NCBI RefSeq assembly: GCF_014212125.1
Contig: NZ_JACJVP010000044.1
Coordinates: 1-61,099, forward strand
Direction of reading: 5' to 3'
Length of the DNA: 61,099 nucleotides
Origin: Cohnella nanjingensis
GTDB lineage: Bacteria > Bacillota > Bacilli > Paenibacillales > Paenibacillaceae
Below are positions 41,253 to 49,858 of the stretch, in pieces; positions within the stretch are counted from its first letter, which is position 1, and every line of letters begins with the position of its first letter. The notes under the pieces were generated by a model, which did not search any database, was not told the DNA's origin, and saw only the letters and a list, made by a program, of their open reading frames with translations. The position numbers and the translations under genes are program-made.

Positions 41253-42799
41253 TCAACCGTTCTCGATGGCGGATTGGATCCACGGTATCGGACGTAGCCC
41301 GCCATCTCCGCCTGTCTGCCATTCCCTCAGCGTCTCCGCGATAAACAACGGAACGCCTCCGGTTTCCAGGAATAGGTTGGACGAGTAACGGTTGGCCAGA
41401 ACGTCGCCGATGGTTGCGGCCATCAGCCGTTTCGTTTCTTCTTCGCTGAACGGAGCAAGTTCGATTTCGGTGAGCTTCCGATCGGTCCGCAGTCCGGCGA
41501 AGAATTGCCGAACGGCTTTGCCCGGATACGCATCGGTTCTCATCGTCGCGATCACCAGCACTCTGGAGCCGGAATGGCTGCGCTGAAGGAAAGACAGCAG
41601 CTTCAGCGTCTCGCATCGCTCCACTGGATGTCGTCCAAGACAAGCAGCAGCGGCTCTTTGACGAGCAGCATCAATTCGATCGCTTCGTACCACCGATTCA
41701 GCTGCCATTTTTCCCGAACGGGGTTCGGCTTTGGCAGATCGGGATATAATTCCATAAATTCCGGCAGCAATCGGGACAGCTCCGACTTCGCTTCGATGCA
41801 CAGCGGCGGTATGGGTACGCTTCTGAGCCAAGCGGTGACAGGCGTGTACGACAGCGATTTCACCGACGCGAGGCAAGCGGCATACGCAGTTTGAATCCCT
41901 TGATTTTCCACCCATTCCATGAAAGCCAAGGACAGTCTCGTTTTGCCGATTCCCGCCGTTCCCTTCAGGACCAGCAGGGAAGGTTGGCCGGCCGACGCTT
42001 GCTTCCAGGCCTCCAACATACATTCCCATTCGCCGATTCTTCCAATCAGAGGCGTCTTGTCAAGCGGGACTGCCGGCGGTTCGCCGCCGTTTCGGGTCAG
42101 TTTTTCCAGCAGCCGTTCGGTTTCCGCCGATGGACCGATTCCCAGTTCGTCATTCAATACGTCCTGAAGCTGCGCGTACGTCTGCATGACGCCAGCCCGA
42201 TCATGGATCAAAGCATGCAGCCGCATCGCGGTTCGGTACGTTTCTTCTCGCAACGGATTTCGGATCAACAGCTTGTTCGCGAATGACAGAGCCGAAGCAT
42301 ATTCCCTTCTGCTTTCCAATAACGCGACGAGCTTTTCGAGCACGTTCACGATCGTTTGCGCCAGCAGCTCCCGCTTCGTTTCGAGCCATTCCTCGTAAAA
42401 CCCGGGCAGAAGCTCGCCCCTGTACAGCTCTTCCGCATGGCGCAATTCGCTTATCGTATGTCCTTGCGCCGCCTTTTCGAACTCGGCCACGTCCGATTGG
42501 CAAGGCGCATCCTGATTCCACTGGAGATAAGACGGAGTAATGCTGACGTATCGGTCGATTTGCGGCAAGCTTTCCCGAATGCGGTGAAGAAGTTTCCGCA
42601 AATTCGACATGGCCTGCTTCTCGGTGGAATCCGGCCAGAAATCGAACGCCAGCTGTTTCCTGCTCCGCGGCATGTCATAAGCAAGCACCAAATAAGCCAG
42701 CAGCAGCCTGGCTTTGCCGCCGGGAACGGCCGAGGTCACGTCTTCGCCGCCGAGGGAAATTTTCAAACTGCCCAGCATTTGAAACCCGCAAACCGCCAA
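41253..42799 (-). pseudogene. Frameshifted and truncated SARP/BTAD-AAA regulator
   Basis: The first 398 residues (TTG start at 42799, AAAGGAG nine bases upstream) contain a winged helix (about 8-95), a BTAD helical domain (about 95-245), a Walker A GTAGIGKT and a Walker B LLLVLDDIQWSD, then hit a stop. Near 41611-41614 one base is missing: in the next frame the protein goes on ETLKLLSFLQRSHSGSRVLVI... through the AAA domain until a stop at 41253. Full-length members normally have a long TPR region after the ATPase, which is absent. Either an assembly error or a genuine pseudogene; the missing 3' end favours decay. Confidence 0.8.
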
Positions 42800-43015
42800 A
42801 CCGATCCACTCCTTTCGAAAATCGGATTCTTTGCCAATTTAATTCTATTCTTGTATGCGAAATCCTTTCTCCGGGAACCGGACTTTGGCGAAAAAAACAT
42901 GAAACGATTCGCTAAACCGAGTAAAAATGGCTTTTGCCGTCCTCATAAGAAGGCGACGCGTTTTTATGGGAGACGGTTCAGAGGAAGGCTAAGTGATATT
43001 TATCCTTGGTCCGTC
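42800..43015. other. Intergenic stretch with no recognised feature
   Basis: AT-richer DNA between the truncated regulator and the birA terminator. Together with the terminator it makes a gap of about 340 bp. I see no ORF, repeat or clear promoter in it apart from the ribosome binding site of the regulator. Confidence 0.5.
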
Positions 43016-43062
43016 AAAAAAAAAAAAAAAAAAACAGCGGTTCGACATCGCGTCGGGACCGC
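43016..43062 (-). terminator. Terminator of the bshA-cca-birA operon
   Basis: GCGGT and ACCGC with inner CGAC/GTCG form the stem on the minus strand, followed by TG and a run of 19 U (the A19 run at 43016-43034 on the plus strand). It lies 75 bp beyond birA. Confidence 0.9.
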
Positions 43063-43137
43063 CGTTCTTCCTTCAGGGCAGGACGGATTTAAGCCAAGCC
43101 CCATCATTCTTCCGCGAATGGATCGGGCCCGACGCGC

Positions 43138-44118
43138 CTAGAGCGGCGCGGCGTCTCCGACCTCGGCGGAGTAGACGGTCCGCCAACCGCCGCCCGGCAG
43201 CTCGACGCGCAAGCCTCCCGAAGCGTCCAGCTCGCGGGGGATGCCGTCGAACGGTCCCTGCGCCGTATGAAGCGTTACGGTCTTGTTCAGCGTGACGGCG
43301 TTCGCTTCCCATAGCGTGCGGATCGGCTCGAAGCCTTGCTCCTTGTAGACGGCGTACAGCCGCTCGAACTCCAGCAGCACTTCGCCGATTAACGCTGCGC
43401 GGTCGAATGCGCGTCCCGCAGCCATCTTCAGGGAGACGGCGCGGGCGCGCAGCTCCTCCGAATAATCCGCCTCGTCGAGGTTCACGGCGATACCGAGCCC
43501 GACGACCACGTAGCGAATCCGCTCGTCCTCGGCCGCGGACTCCAGCAGGATGCCGCTGATCTTGCGCCCCTCGACCAATAGATCGTTCGGCCATTTGATG
43601 CCGATCGCAAGCCCCGTGACCCGGGTCAGCGCCCGGCACAGCGCAACGGCGGACATCAGCGTGAGCTGCGGCGCCAAGGGCAGCGGCACGTCCGGTCTCA
43701 GGAGCAGGCTCATATACACGCCCTTGCCGGGCGGCGAGAGCCAGCTGCGTCCCATTCGGCCGCGCCCCTTCTCCTGCTGCTCGGCGATGACGAGCGTCCC
43801 TTCCGGGGCGCCCTCCTCCGCCAACTGCCGAATTTCGTTCTGCGTCGACGCGACGACTGCCTTCAGAAGCAAGTGCCGCCCTAGCACGCGTGTCTGCAGC
43901 TTGGCCCGCAGCTCCGGCTCCGTCAGACGCGATGGGCGCTCCTTCAACCGGTATCCGAGCCGCGGCACCGCTTCGATCACATAGCCTTCCGCCTCCAGCT
44001 TGCGCACTTGCTTCCAGATGGCCGTCCGGCTGACGCCGAGCTGCCGGCTGATCTCTTCGCCGGATACGTACGCATCCGGCTGGGCTTCCAACAGCGTTAA
44101 CAAGGTTGGTTGATTCAT
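43138..44118 (-). CDS. birA: Biotin--protein ligase / biotin operon repressor BirA
   Basis: Bifunctional 326-residue protein. The N-terminal helix-turn-helix (about 15-60, GEEISRQLGVSRTAIWKQVRKL in part) binds biotin operators; the ligase domain has the biotinyl-AMP loop GRGRMGRSWLSPPGKG and WPNDLLVEGRKISGIL. It attaches biotin to acetyl-CoA and pyruvate carboxylases. I use the ATG at 44118 with GGTGA upstream; a GTG at 44130 that overlaps the cca stop (GTGA) is an alternative. Gene order cca-birA is conserved in Bacillus, but panB, its usual next neighbour, is 8 kb away here. Confidence 0.94.
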   Translation of the reverse strand: MNQPTLLTLLEAQPDAYVSGEEISRQLGVSRTAIWKQVRKLEAEGYVIEAVPRLGYRLKERPSRLTEPELRAKLQTRVLGRHLLLKAVVASTQNEIRQLAEEGAPEGTLVIAEQQEKGRGRMGRSWLSPPGKGVYMSLLLRPDVPLPLAPQLTLMSAVALCRALTRVTGLAIGIKWPNDLLVEGRKISGILLESAAEDERIRYVVVGLGIAVNLDEADYSEELRARAVSLKMAAGRAFDRAALIGEVLLEFERLYAVYKEQGFEPIRTLWEANAVTLNKTVTLHTAQGPFDGIPRELDASGGLRVELPGGGWRTVYSAEVGDAAPL

Positions 44119-44126
44119 AGAGACCG

Positions 44127-45455
44127 TCACCGTTCCTTTCGAAGATGAGACGCAAAGGCCGCGAGCAGCACGGTCTTCTCGTTGGCCGCGCGGCCGAGGG
44201 CGACCTCCTCCAGCAGCAGCCGAAGATGGCGCGCCACCCAAGGGCCCGCGGGAAGCCCGGCATGGCGAACGAGCTCGTCGCCCCTCACCGCCAGCTCCGA
44301 CGCGGCGGCGGCGGGCATCTCCCGCAGCCATCGCGAAGCTTCGCGGTAAGGGCCGTCCGGGCCGCCCAGCGCAATCGCGGACGGGGCCGCCTCCGCCAAG
44401 CGCAGCCAATCCCGGGCGGCCTCCCGCCCGAAGTCCAGCACCGCGCGGATCCAGCCTTCGCGCGCCTCGCCTGCGATGGCGCCGGCTCCCTCGGCTATCG
44501 CCTTGCGACGCCCGAATGGGCCGCCCGGAATCGCGCCCGACAAGCGCTCGTGCAGCCTCGCGACGGACGCGATCCGCTCCGCGCGGCGGCCGGCGTAGCG
44601 CAGGACGCGCAGCGTTGCGAGGACGTCCGCCGCCGTGGCGCCGCAGCCGACGAACAAGGCCGCCCAGCGCAGATCGCCGCCGATCGGCTCGCCCTGGGCG
44701 TTCATGGCAGCCGCCATTTCGCCGGCCGCCGCCCGCAACCCGGCGACCACCGCGGGCGGCAGCGGTTCGGCCGTCCGATCGGCGAGCCCGCTCTCGGACA
44801 AGAGCGTCAAGGCGCGGGCGGGATCCGCGCCTCCGATCATCTTGTCCAGCTCGGCGCCGACCCGCTCCATGGCGACGAGCCGAAGCTTGTCCCGCCTGGC
44901 GAGCAGGCCGTCCCAAGTCGACTCGTCGATGCGGTAGCCGAGCTCGGCCGCGAACCGGATTCCCCGCAGCATGCGCAGCGCGTCCTCCCCGAACCGCTCG
45001 GCCGCATGTCCGACGGCGCGCAGGACCCGGTCCCGCATATCCGCTTGACCGCCGAAGGGATCGACCAGCGCGCCGTCCGCGTCCATCGCCATCGCGTTAA
45101 CCGTGAAGTCGCGCCGGGCCAGATCCTCCCGCACGTCCCGCACGAACGCGACGGCGTCCGGATGCCTCGCATCCGAATAGCCGGACTCCTGGCGGAAGGT
45201 CGTCACTTCGAAGCCGAAGCCCGCTTCCCGCACGGTGACGGTCCCGTGCTTCAGCCCGGTCGGCAGCACGTCCGCGAACAGCGACATGACCGCCGTCGGC
45301 TCGGCCGCCGTGGCAATGTCGATATCGCCGCCCCGCCGGCCCAACAACCTGTCCCGCACGCAGCCGCCGACCAGATAGGCCGGATGCCCGGCCTCCGTCA
45401 GCCGCCGCAGCACGTCCAGGCCGGCCGACCAAGCCGCTTCTTCCTTTTCCTCCAT
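44127..45455 (-). CDS. cca: CCA tRNA nucleotidyltransferase
   Basis: Adds or repairs the 3' CCA of tRNA. The 442-residue class II nucleotidyltransferase has the head motif LVGGCVRDRLLGRRGGDIDIAT (in part; two catalytic Asp), the RRDFTVNAMAMD motif, the nucleotide-recognition FGEDALRMLRGIRFAAELGY region and a long helical tail. GC content is very high. It lies between bshA and birA as in B. subtilis. Confidence 0.95.
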   Translation of the reverse strand: MEEKEEAAWSAGLDVLRRLTEAGHPAYLVGGCVRDRLLGRRGGDIDIATAAEPTAVMSLFADVLPTGLKHGTVTVREAGFGFEVTTFRQESGYSDARHPDAVAFVRDVREDLARRDFTVNAMAMDADGALVDPFGGQADMRDRVLRAVGHAAERFGEDALRMLRGIRFAAELGYRIDESTWDGLLARRDKLRLVAMERVGAELDKMIGGADPARALTLLSESGLADRTAEPLPPAVVAGLRAAAGEMAAAMNAQGEPIGGDLRWAALFVGCGATAADVLATLRVLRYAGRRAERIASVARLHERLSGAIPGGPFGRRKAIAEGAGAIAGEAREGWIRAVLDFGREAARDWLRLAEAAPSAIALGGPDGPYREASRWLREMPAAAASELAVRGDELVRHAGLPAGPWVARHLRLLLEEVALGRAANEKTVLLAAFASHLRKER

Positions 45456-45498
45456 CGCGAGCCCCCTCCCTCCTTCGGCGGACGGGAGGCGCCTCCCG

Positions 45499-46659
45499 TC
45501 AATCGCAAGCCGGCACGGCGATCCTCGCCGGGATGCCGAGCACGTTGTAGTAGATCTGCTCGTACTTCGCCGTGATCAGATCGTTGCAGAACTCCGTGCG
45601 CGCCCGGTGCAGGCAGGCTTCGCGGAACCGGGTGTACATCGCCTCGTCGCTCAACAGGCGGATGGCATTCTCCGCCATCTCTTCCGTATCGCCGATCTTC
45701 GACAAAAACCCGGTCTCCCCGCTCTTCACGAGCTCCGGGATGCCGCCCGCGACCGACCCGATCGTCGGCACGCCGCAGGCCATCGCTTCCAGCGCGACGA
45801 GGCCGAAGCTCTCCTTCTCCGAAGGCAGCAGCATGAGATCCGCGAGCGACAGCACTTCCGCGACGTCGTCCTGCTTGCCCAGATAATGCACCCGGTGGCT
45901 CAGTCCCATGGCGTCGATCTTCGCCTGAATCTTCGGCAGATCGGGCCCTTCTCCGACAAGCAGCAGCCTCGTCGGGATTTGCGCCTGCACTTTCGCGAAA
46001 ATATCGACCACATCGCACGTGCGCTTAACCGGACGGAAGTTCGAGATGTGCATCAGAATCTTCTCGTGTGGTTCCGCGTAATCCGACCGCAGGTCCGCCA
46101 CTTCGCGCGGGTAATAGATGCGCTTGTCTACGAAGTTGTAGGTGAGCTCGATCGGCTCCTCGATCTCGAGAAGGTCGCGGGTCTCGCGGATGAGATCGCG
46201 GCTGACCGCGGTGACGGCATCGCTGCTCTGTATGCCGAGGCGAATGATATTTTTGAGCGTCTCGTCCTGCGCGAGCACCGTGATGTCGGTGCCGTGCAAG
46301 GTCGTCACGACTTTGAGCTTGTTGCCGGACATCTGCTTCGCGAGGAGCGCGCAGATCGCATGGGGCACCGCGTAATGCACGTGCAGCAGGTCGAGCTGCT
46401 GCAGCTTGGCGACCTGATGCATCTTGCTCGCCAAGGAGAGATCGTAAGGCGGATAGCGGAAGACGTAATAGTCCGACACTTCGACCTCGTGATAGAAGAT
46501 GTTGCGGTGGAACTTGCCGAGACGGAAGGGCATGCTGTGCGTGATGAAGTGAATCTCGTGTCCCTTCTCCGCCAGCAGCTTGCCCAGCTCGGTCGCGACG
46601 ACGCCGGAACCGCCGAGCGAAGGGTAGCAGGTGATGCCGATCTTAAGCGGTCGAGTCAT
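45499..46659 (-). CDS. bshA: N-acetyl-alpha-D-glucosaminyl L-malate synthase BshA
   Basis: First enzyme of bacillithiol synthesis: UDP-GlcNAc + L-malate to GlcNAc-malate. The 386-residue GT4/GT-B glycosyltransferase begins KIGITCYPSLGGSGVVATELG and has LHGTDITVLAQD and the C-terminal ESFGLVALEAMACGVPTIGS donor-binding loop, which are typical of BshA. The ATG at 46659 has GAAGGAGG upstream. bshB1 lies just upstream, but with a terminator between, so bshA-cca-birA may have a separate promoter. Confidence 0.95.
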   Translation of the reverse strand: MTRPLKIGITCYPSLGGSGVVATELGKLLAEKGHEIHFITHSMPFRLGKFHRNIFYHEVEVSDYYVFRYPPYDLSLASKMHQVAKLQQLDLLHVHYAVPHAICALLAKQMSGNKLKVVTTLHGTDITVLAQDETLKNIIRLGIQSSDAVTAVSRDLIRETRDLLEIEEPIELTYNFVDKRIYYPREVADLRSDYAEPHEKILMHISNFRPVKRTCDVVDIFAKVQAQIPTRLLLVGEGPDLPKIQAKIDAMGLSHRVHYLGKQDDVAEVLSLADLMLLPSEKESFGLVALEAMACGVPTIGSVAGGIPELVKSGETGFLSKIGDTEEMAENAIRLLSDEAMYTRFREACLHRARTEFCNDLITAKYEQIYYNVLGIPARIAVPACD

Positions 46660-46791
46660 GGCTTGCGCCTCCTTCCATTCACTATATTCCCCTGATGCTT
46701 GCTTTCTTTCCTTCTCATAGCGGAAACGCCGCAACGCCGCGATTCGACGCCTTGCCGGAGCGAACGCGCTGTCGCATTGCGGCATCCCGCG

Positions 46792-46824
46792 ACAAAAAAG
46801 GACGGAAGGACTGGCCTTCCGCCC
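46792..46824 (-). terminator. Terminator between bshB1 and bshA
   Basis: On the minus strand GGCGGAAGG and CCTTCCGTCC pair around a short loop and TTTTTT follows. It begins 10 bp after the bshB1 stop and so splits the bacillithiol genes into two transcription units. Confidence 0.85.
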
Positions 46825-46833
46825 CTTCGGCAT

Positions 46834-47544
46834 TCAGAACCGTTCCAGCTTCACCGGTCCTTTGGGGATGAAGCCTTCCGCGTAGGCTAGCCGCTGAGGC
46901 GCGCCGAAGAGCCGATCGCGGGCGGCCACGTTCTCCAGGTAGCCTTGCGTAAGCGGCGTGCTCACCCAATCCGCCTGGTTGCCGGCGGGTTCGAACTGGG
47001 AGCGGTAGGCGCGCAGCGCCTCCATCTTCCGCTCCTGAACGTCGCTGATATCGACGACGATCTGCGGCGTATGAACGTCGTTAATGAAGTAGAAGACCAG
47101 TTGATCGACGGTCCAGGCGGGCAGTTCCGGCATATAGCGGCGCAGCTTGGCGTTGAAGACCGCTTCTTCGGCCATGCGGCTGCAGAGGACGTGGTCCGGA
47201 TGGCGGTCGATCCCGTACGGCGCGAATACGATGCGCGGCCGATGGCGGCGGATCGCCTCGACCAGCTTGTCCAGCTGCCCGGGAGCCGAACCGAGTCCGC
47301 GGTCGGGCAAGCCGAGGTTCTCGCGGGCTGCGAGCCCCAGCGTCTCCGTGGCCGCCGCGGCTTCCCGCCGTCTCGTCTCCACGTCGCCGTTCGATGACAT
47401 CTCCGCGTAGGTCAGGTCGATCATGCCGACGCGCTGTCCTTGGCGTACCGCCTTCACGATCGTGCCGCCCATGCCGATCTCCGCATCGTCCGGATGGGCC
47501 GCGAAGATGAGCAGGTCCAATCCGGACGTTCGTTCCGCCGTCAT
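46834..47544 (-). CDS. bshB1: GlcNAc-malate deacetylase BshB1
   Basis: Second enzyme of bacillithiol synthesis. The 236-residue LmbE/PIG-L-family zinc deacetylase has AAHPDDAEIGMGGT (zinc ligands His/Asp) near residues 15-28 and GIDRHPDHVLCS with the third His. The ATG at 47544 overlaps the mgsA stop (ATGA). BshC is not in the window. Confidence 0.94.
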   Translation of the reverse strand: MTAERTSGLDLLIFAAHPDDAEIGMGGTIVKAVRQGQRVGMIDLTYAEMSSNGDVETRRREAAAATETLGLAARENLGLPDRGLGSAPGQLDKLVEAIRRHRPRIVFAPYGIDRHPDHVLCSRMAEEAVFNAKLRRYMPELPAWTVDQLVFYFINDVHTPQIVVDISDVQERKMEALRAYRSQFEPAGNQADWVSTPLTQGYLENVAARDRLFGAPQRLAYAEGFIPKGPVKLERF

Positions 47545-47963
47545 TCCTCGAGACCCGGCTTGTACTTGTGCACAAGCTCGCGCCAGGCAAAGTCGCCGCG
47601 TTCGAGGCATTTGACCAGCAGTTCGGCCGTCGCGACGTTCGTCGCCACCGGGATGCCTTGGACGTCGCACAGGCGCAGCAGCGCGATGATGTCCGGCTCG
47701 TGCGGTTGCGCCATGAGCGGATCCCGCAGGAAGATGATGAAGTCCATCTCGTTCTGGGCGACCATCGCGCCGATCTGCTGGTCTCCGCCTAGCGGGCCGG
47801 ACATGAAGCGATGGACGTTCAGCGAGGTATTCTCCATGATGCGGGTGCCGGTCGTGCCCGTGGCGTACAGTTGATGCGGCTTGAATACATGTTCGTAAGC
47901 GATGGTGAAGTTCACCATCTCGTCTTTTTTGCGGTCGTGGGCGATTAGCGCGATGTTCAACAT
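47541..47963 (-). CDS. mgsA: Methylglyoxal synthase MgsA
   Basis: Converts dihydroxyacetone phosphate to methylglyoxal and phosphate. The small protein (140 residues from the ATG at 47963) contains NIALIAHDRKKDEMV, ATGTTGTRI, SGPLGGDQQIGAMV (catalytic Asp) and RDPLMAQPHEPD. A GTG at 47972 directly after GAGGAGG is an alternative start, but the chosen one fits the family N-terminus. bshB1 and mgsA adjacency has functional sense, since bacillithiol helps remove methylglyoxal. Confidence 0.95.
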   Translation of the reverse strand: MLNIALIAHDRKKDEMVNFTIAYEHVFKPHQLYATGTTGTRIMENTSLNVHRFMSGPLGGDQQIGAMVAQNEMDFIIFLRDPLMAQPHEPDIIALLRLCDVQGIPVATNVATAELLVKCLERGDFAWRELVHKYKPGLEE

Positions 47964-47997
47964 CGGGAGCACGCGCCTCCTCTCGGGAGCGAATGAA

Positions 47998-48801
47998 TTA
48001 GTCCAGGAAATGCTCGAAGCCGTGTACGAGGCCGGTCACGTTCATGATCTTCTTGACGGCCGTGTTGACGCCCGGCATATAACCGGCGCGTTCGTAGGAA
48101 TCATGGCGGATCTTCAGCGTCTGTCCGTGGCCGCCGAAGATGACTTCCTGCTGGGCGAATACGCCCGGAAGCCGAACGCTATGTATGCGGAATCCGTTGT
48201 AATAACCGCCGCGCGCGCCTTCGATGACTTCCTCTTCGTTCGGATTGCCTTGGCGCAGTTCTTGACGGGATTCGGCGATCCATTCCGCGGTTTTGATCGA
48301 AGTGCCCGAAGGCGCATCGAGCTTCTGATCGCCGTGGTATTCGATGATTTCCACGTGCGGCAAATATTTCGCGGCCGTTGCGGCAAACTTCATCATAAGG
48401 ATCGCGCCGATCGAGAAGTTCGGCGCGATCAGACAGCCGATGCCTTGCTCTTTGCACTGCTTGTCCAGCGCTTCCATCTGCTCCGGCGTGAAGCCGGTCG
48501 TCCCGACCACCGGGCGGACGCCCAGCGCGACGGCGGTCTCGGTATTCGGCATCGCCGATTTGGGATTCGTAAAATCGACGAGCACGTCCGGCCGCGTGCG
48601 CTCGAGCGCCTCCGCCAGATGCCCGGACAAGATGACGCCGGTATCGGGTTTGCCGACCAGGCTACCGGCGTCTACGGGGCCGGTGGACCTCCCGACTGCG
48701 GCGACCAGCTGCAGCTGCGGGTCCTCCAGCACCATTTTGACAACTTCCCGTCCCATGCGCCCGGCGGCGCCGGCTACGGCGACCTTGATCGATTCAGACA
48801 T
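47998..48801 (-). CDS. dapB: 4-hydroxy-tetrahydrodipicolinate reductase DapB
   Basis: NAD(P)H-dependent reductase of lysine and diaminopimelate synthesis, 267 residues. VAVAGAAGRMGREVVKMV is the Rossmann motif, VGTTGFTP and FSIGAILMM are conserved, and KLDAPSGTS binds substrate. The usual His-His pair before that motif reads His-Gly (EYHGDQKLDAPSG). The catalytic Lys is kept. Positioned between mgsA and a TPR gene as in B. subtilis ypjE-ypjF. Confidence 0.94.
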   Translation of the reverse strand: MSESIKVAVAGAAGRMGREVVKMVLEDPQLQLVAAVGRSTGPVDAGSLVGKPDTGVILSGHLAEALERTRPDVLVDFTNPKSAMPNTETAVALGVRPVVGTTGFTPEQMEALDKQCKEQGIGCLIAPNFSIGAILMMKFAATAAKYLPHVEIIEYHGDQKLDAPSGTSIKTAEWIAESRQELRQGNPNEEEVIEGARGGYYNGFRIHSVRLPGVFAQQEVIFGGHGQTLKIRHDSYERAGYMPGVNTAVKKIMNVTGLVHGFEHFLD

Positions 48802-48805
48802 GCCA

Positions 48806-49354
48806 TCACCTGTTCCTTCTGCGTGTAGTGGTAGAGTAAGATTGCTTCCATTGCCTGCGCCGTGCCGTGCGTACCTCCTGCAGAAGCCTGCCCGCTTCCT
48901 CCAGTTGAGGATTGAGCCGCTGCGCGTTCGTCAGCGCGGTCAGCGACAGCTCGTATTCCCCGCCGAACTGATACGCGATGCCTAGCAGCAGCTGCGCTTC
49001 GCCGGCCAGCGGGTCCAGCCGGATCGCCTCTTGGAGCGCTTCGATCGCTTGCGAGGTCTTCGGCGGCGATTGCGACAGCAGCGCTTCCGCGTCCCGCATG
49101 CGCACTTTGGCTCTCAGCGTGCGCATGTGGAACGAATAGACCGGGTCCCGGGGCGAGAGCTGCAGCGCTCGGTCCGCGTAGGCGACGGCTTGCGCCAATC
49201 GGCCGTTGCGCGCTAAACTAATGGAGCCCTTGTAATAGTAAGAGGCATTGTCCGGATCGGCTTCGATCGCCCGCTGGAACCAGCTTGCCGCGGATTCGAA
49301 ATCCCCTTGCAAGATGGCTTCATAGGCGAGCTGGAGACACGATTCCCCATCCAT
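48806..49354 (-). CDS. Tetratricopeptide-repeat protein upstream of dapB
   Basis: A 182-residue soluble protein with three or four TPR units: CLQLAYEAILQGDFESAASWFQRAIEADPDN (read as two parts), SYYYKGSISLARNGRLAQAVAYADRAL, then EALQEAIRLDPLAGEAQLLLG and ELSLTALTNAQRLNPQLEEA. The C-terminus is basic (TARRRQWKQSY, TTTRRRNR). It ends 5 bp before dapB and is cotranscribed with it. Function is unknown. Confidence 0.8.
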   Translation of the reverse strand: MDGESCLQLAYEAILQGDFESAASWFQRAIEADPDNASYYYKGSISLARNGRLAQAVAYADRALQLSPRDPVYSFHMRTLRAKVRMRDAEALLSQSPPKTSQAIEALQEAIRLDPLAGEAQLLLGIAYQFGGEYELSLTALTNAQRLNPQLEEAGRLLQEVRTARRRQWKQSYSTTTRRRNR

Positions 49355-49397
49355 GCGACCACCCTCCTTCGTTCAGGGGATGGTACAGCATATGAAT

Positions 49398-49766
49398 TTA
49401 CGCGTCGTCGGTGTGCTTCTTTGTCCAACGATCCGCGTCGCGAGTGTTGAATTTTTGCATCACCCGGTTGTGCGCTTCGGTCAGATCGATCCCTTGCGCG
49501 TTCGCGAAGCACAGGACGATGAACAGCACGTCCCCGAGCTCCATCTCGATCGAATTCTCGGCTTCGTCCTTCTTCTTCGGCTTCTCGCCGAAGCGGTGAT
49601 TCACTTCGCGCGCCAGCTCGCCTACCTCTTCCGTCATTCGGGCGAGCATCGACAGCGGAGAGAAATACCCTTCCTTGAACTGTGAAATGTAAGCATCCAC
49701 TTCGCGCTGGATGTCGGCTAACGTCTTCTCGGCGAGCTTGACGCCCGCGATTCCGGAGGTTCCCAT
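49398..49766 (-). CDS. ypjD: MazG-like nucleotide pyrophosphohydrolase, YpjD-type
   Basis: A 122-residue single-domain all-alpha NTP pyrophosphatase. MTEEVGELAREVNHRFG and ENSIEMELGDVLFIVLCFANAQGID carry the EExxE and ExxD metal-binding motifs of MazG proteins. Such enzymes hydrolyse non-canonical or excess (d)NTPs. Its place upstream of dapB and next to ypjC is as in Bacillus. Confidence 0.9.
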   Translation of the reverse strand: MGTSGIAGVKLAEKTLADIQREVDAYISQFKEGYFSPLSMLARMTEEVGELAREVNHRFGEKPKKKDEAENSIEMELGDVLFIVLCFANAQGIDLTEAHNRVMQKFNTRDADRWTKKHTDDA

Positions 49767-49858
49767 GCCTGCTTCCTTTCCGATCGGTATTAACCTTATG
49801 TTAGCTTAGAACTGTGTTAAAGACAAATGCAAATTAAACGCCCGGGAGGGTCCTGGAA

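Noticed and set aside
43016..43034. Run of 19 A as a possible homopolymer artefact or mobile-element tail
   Set aside because: On the minus strand it is the U-tract of a good hairpin directly after birA, so it is part of a terminator.
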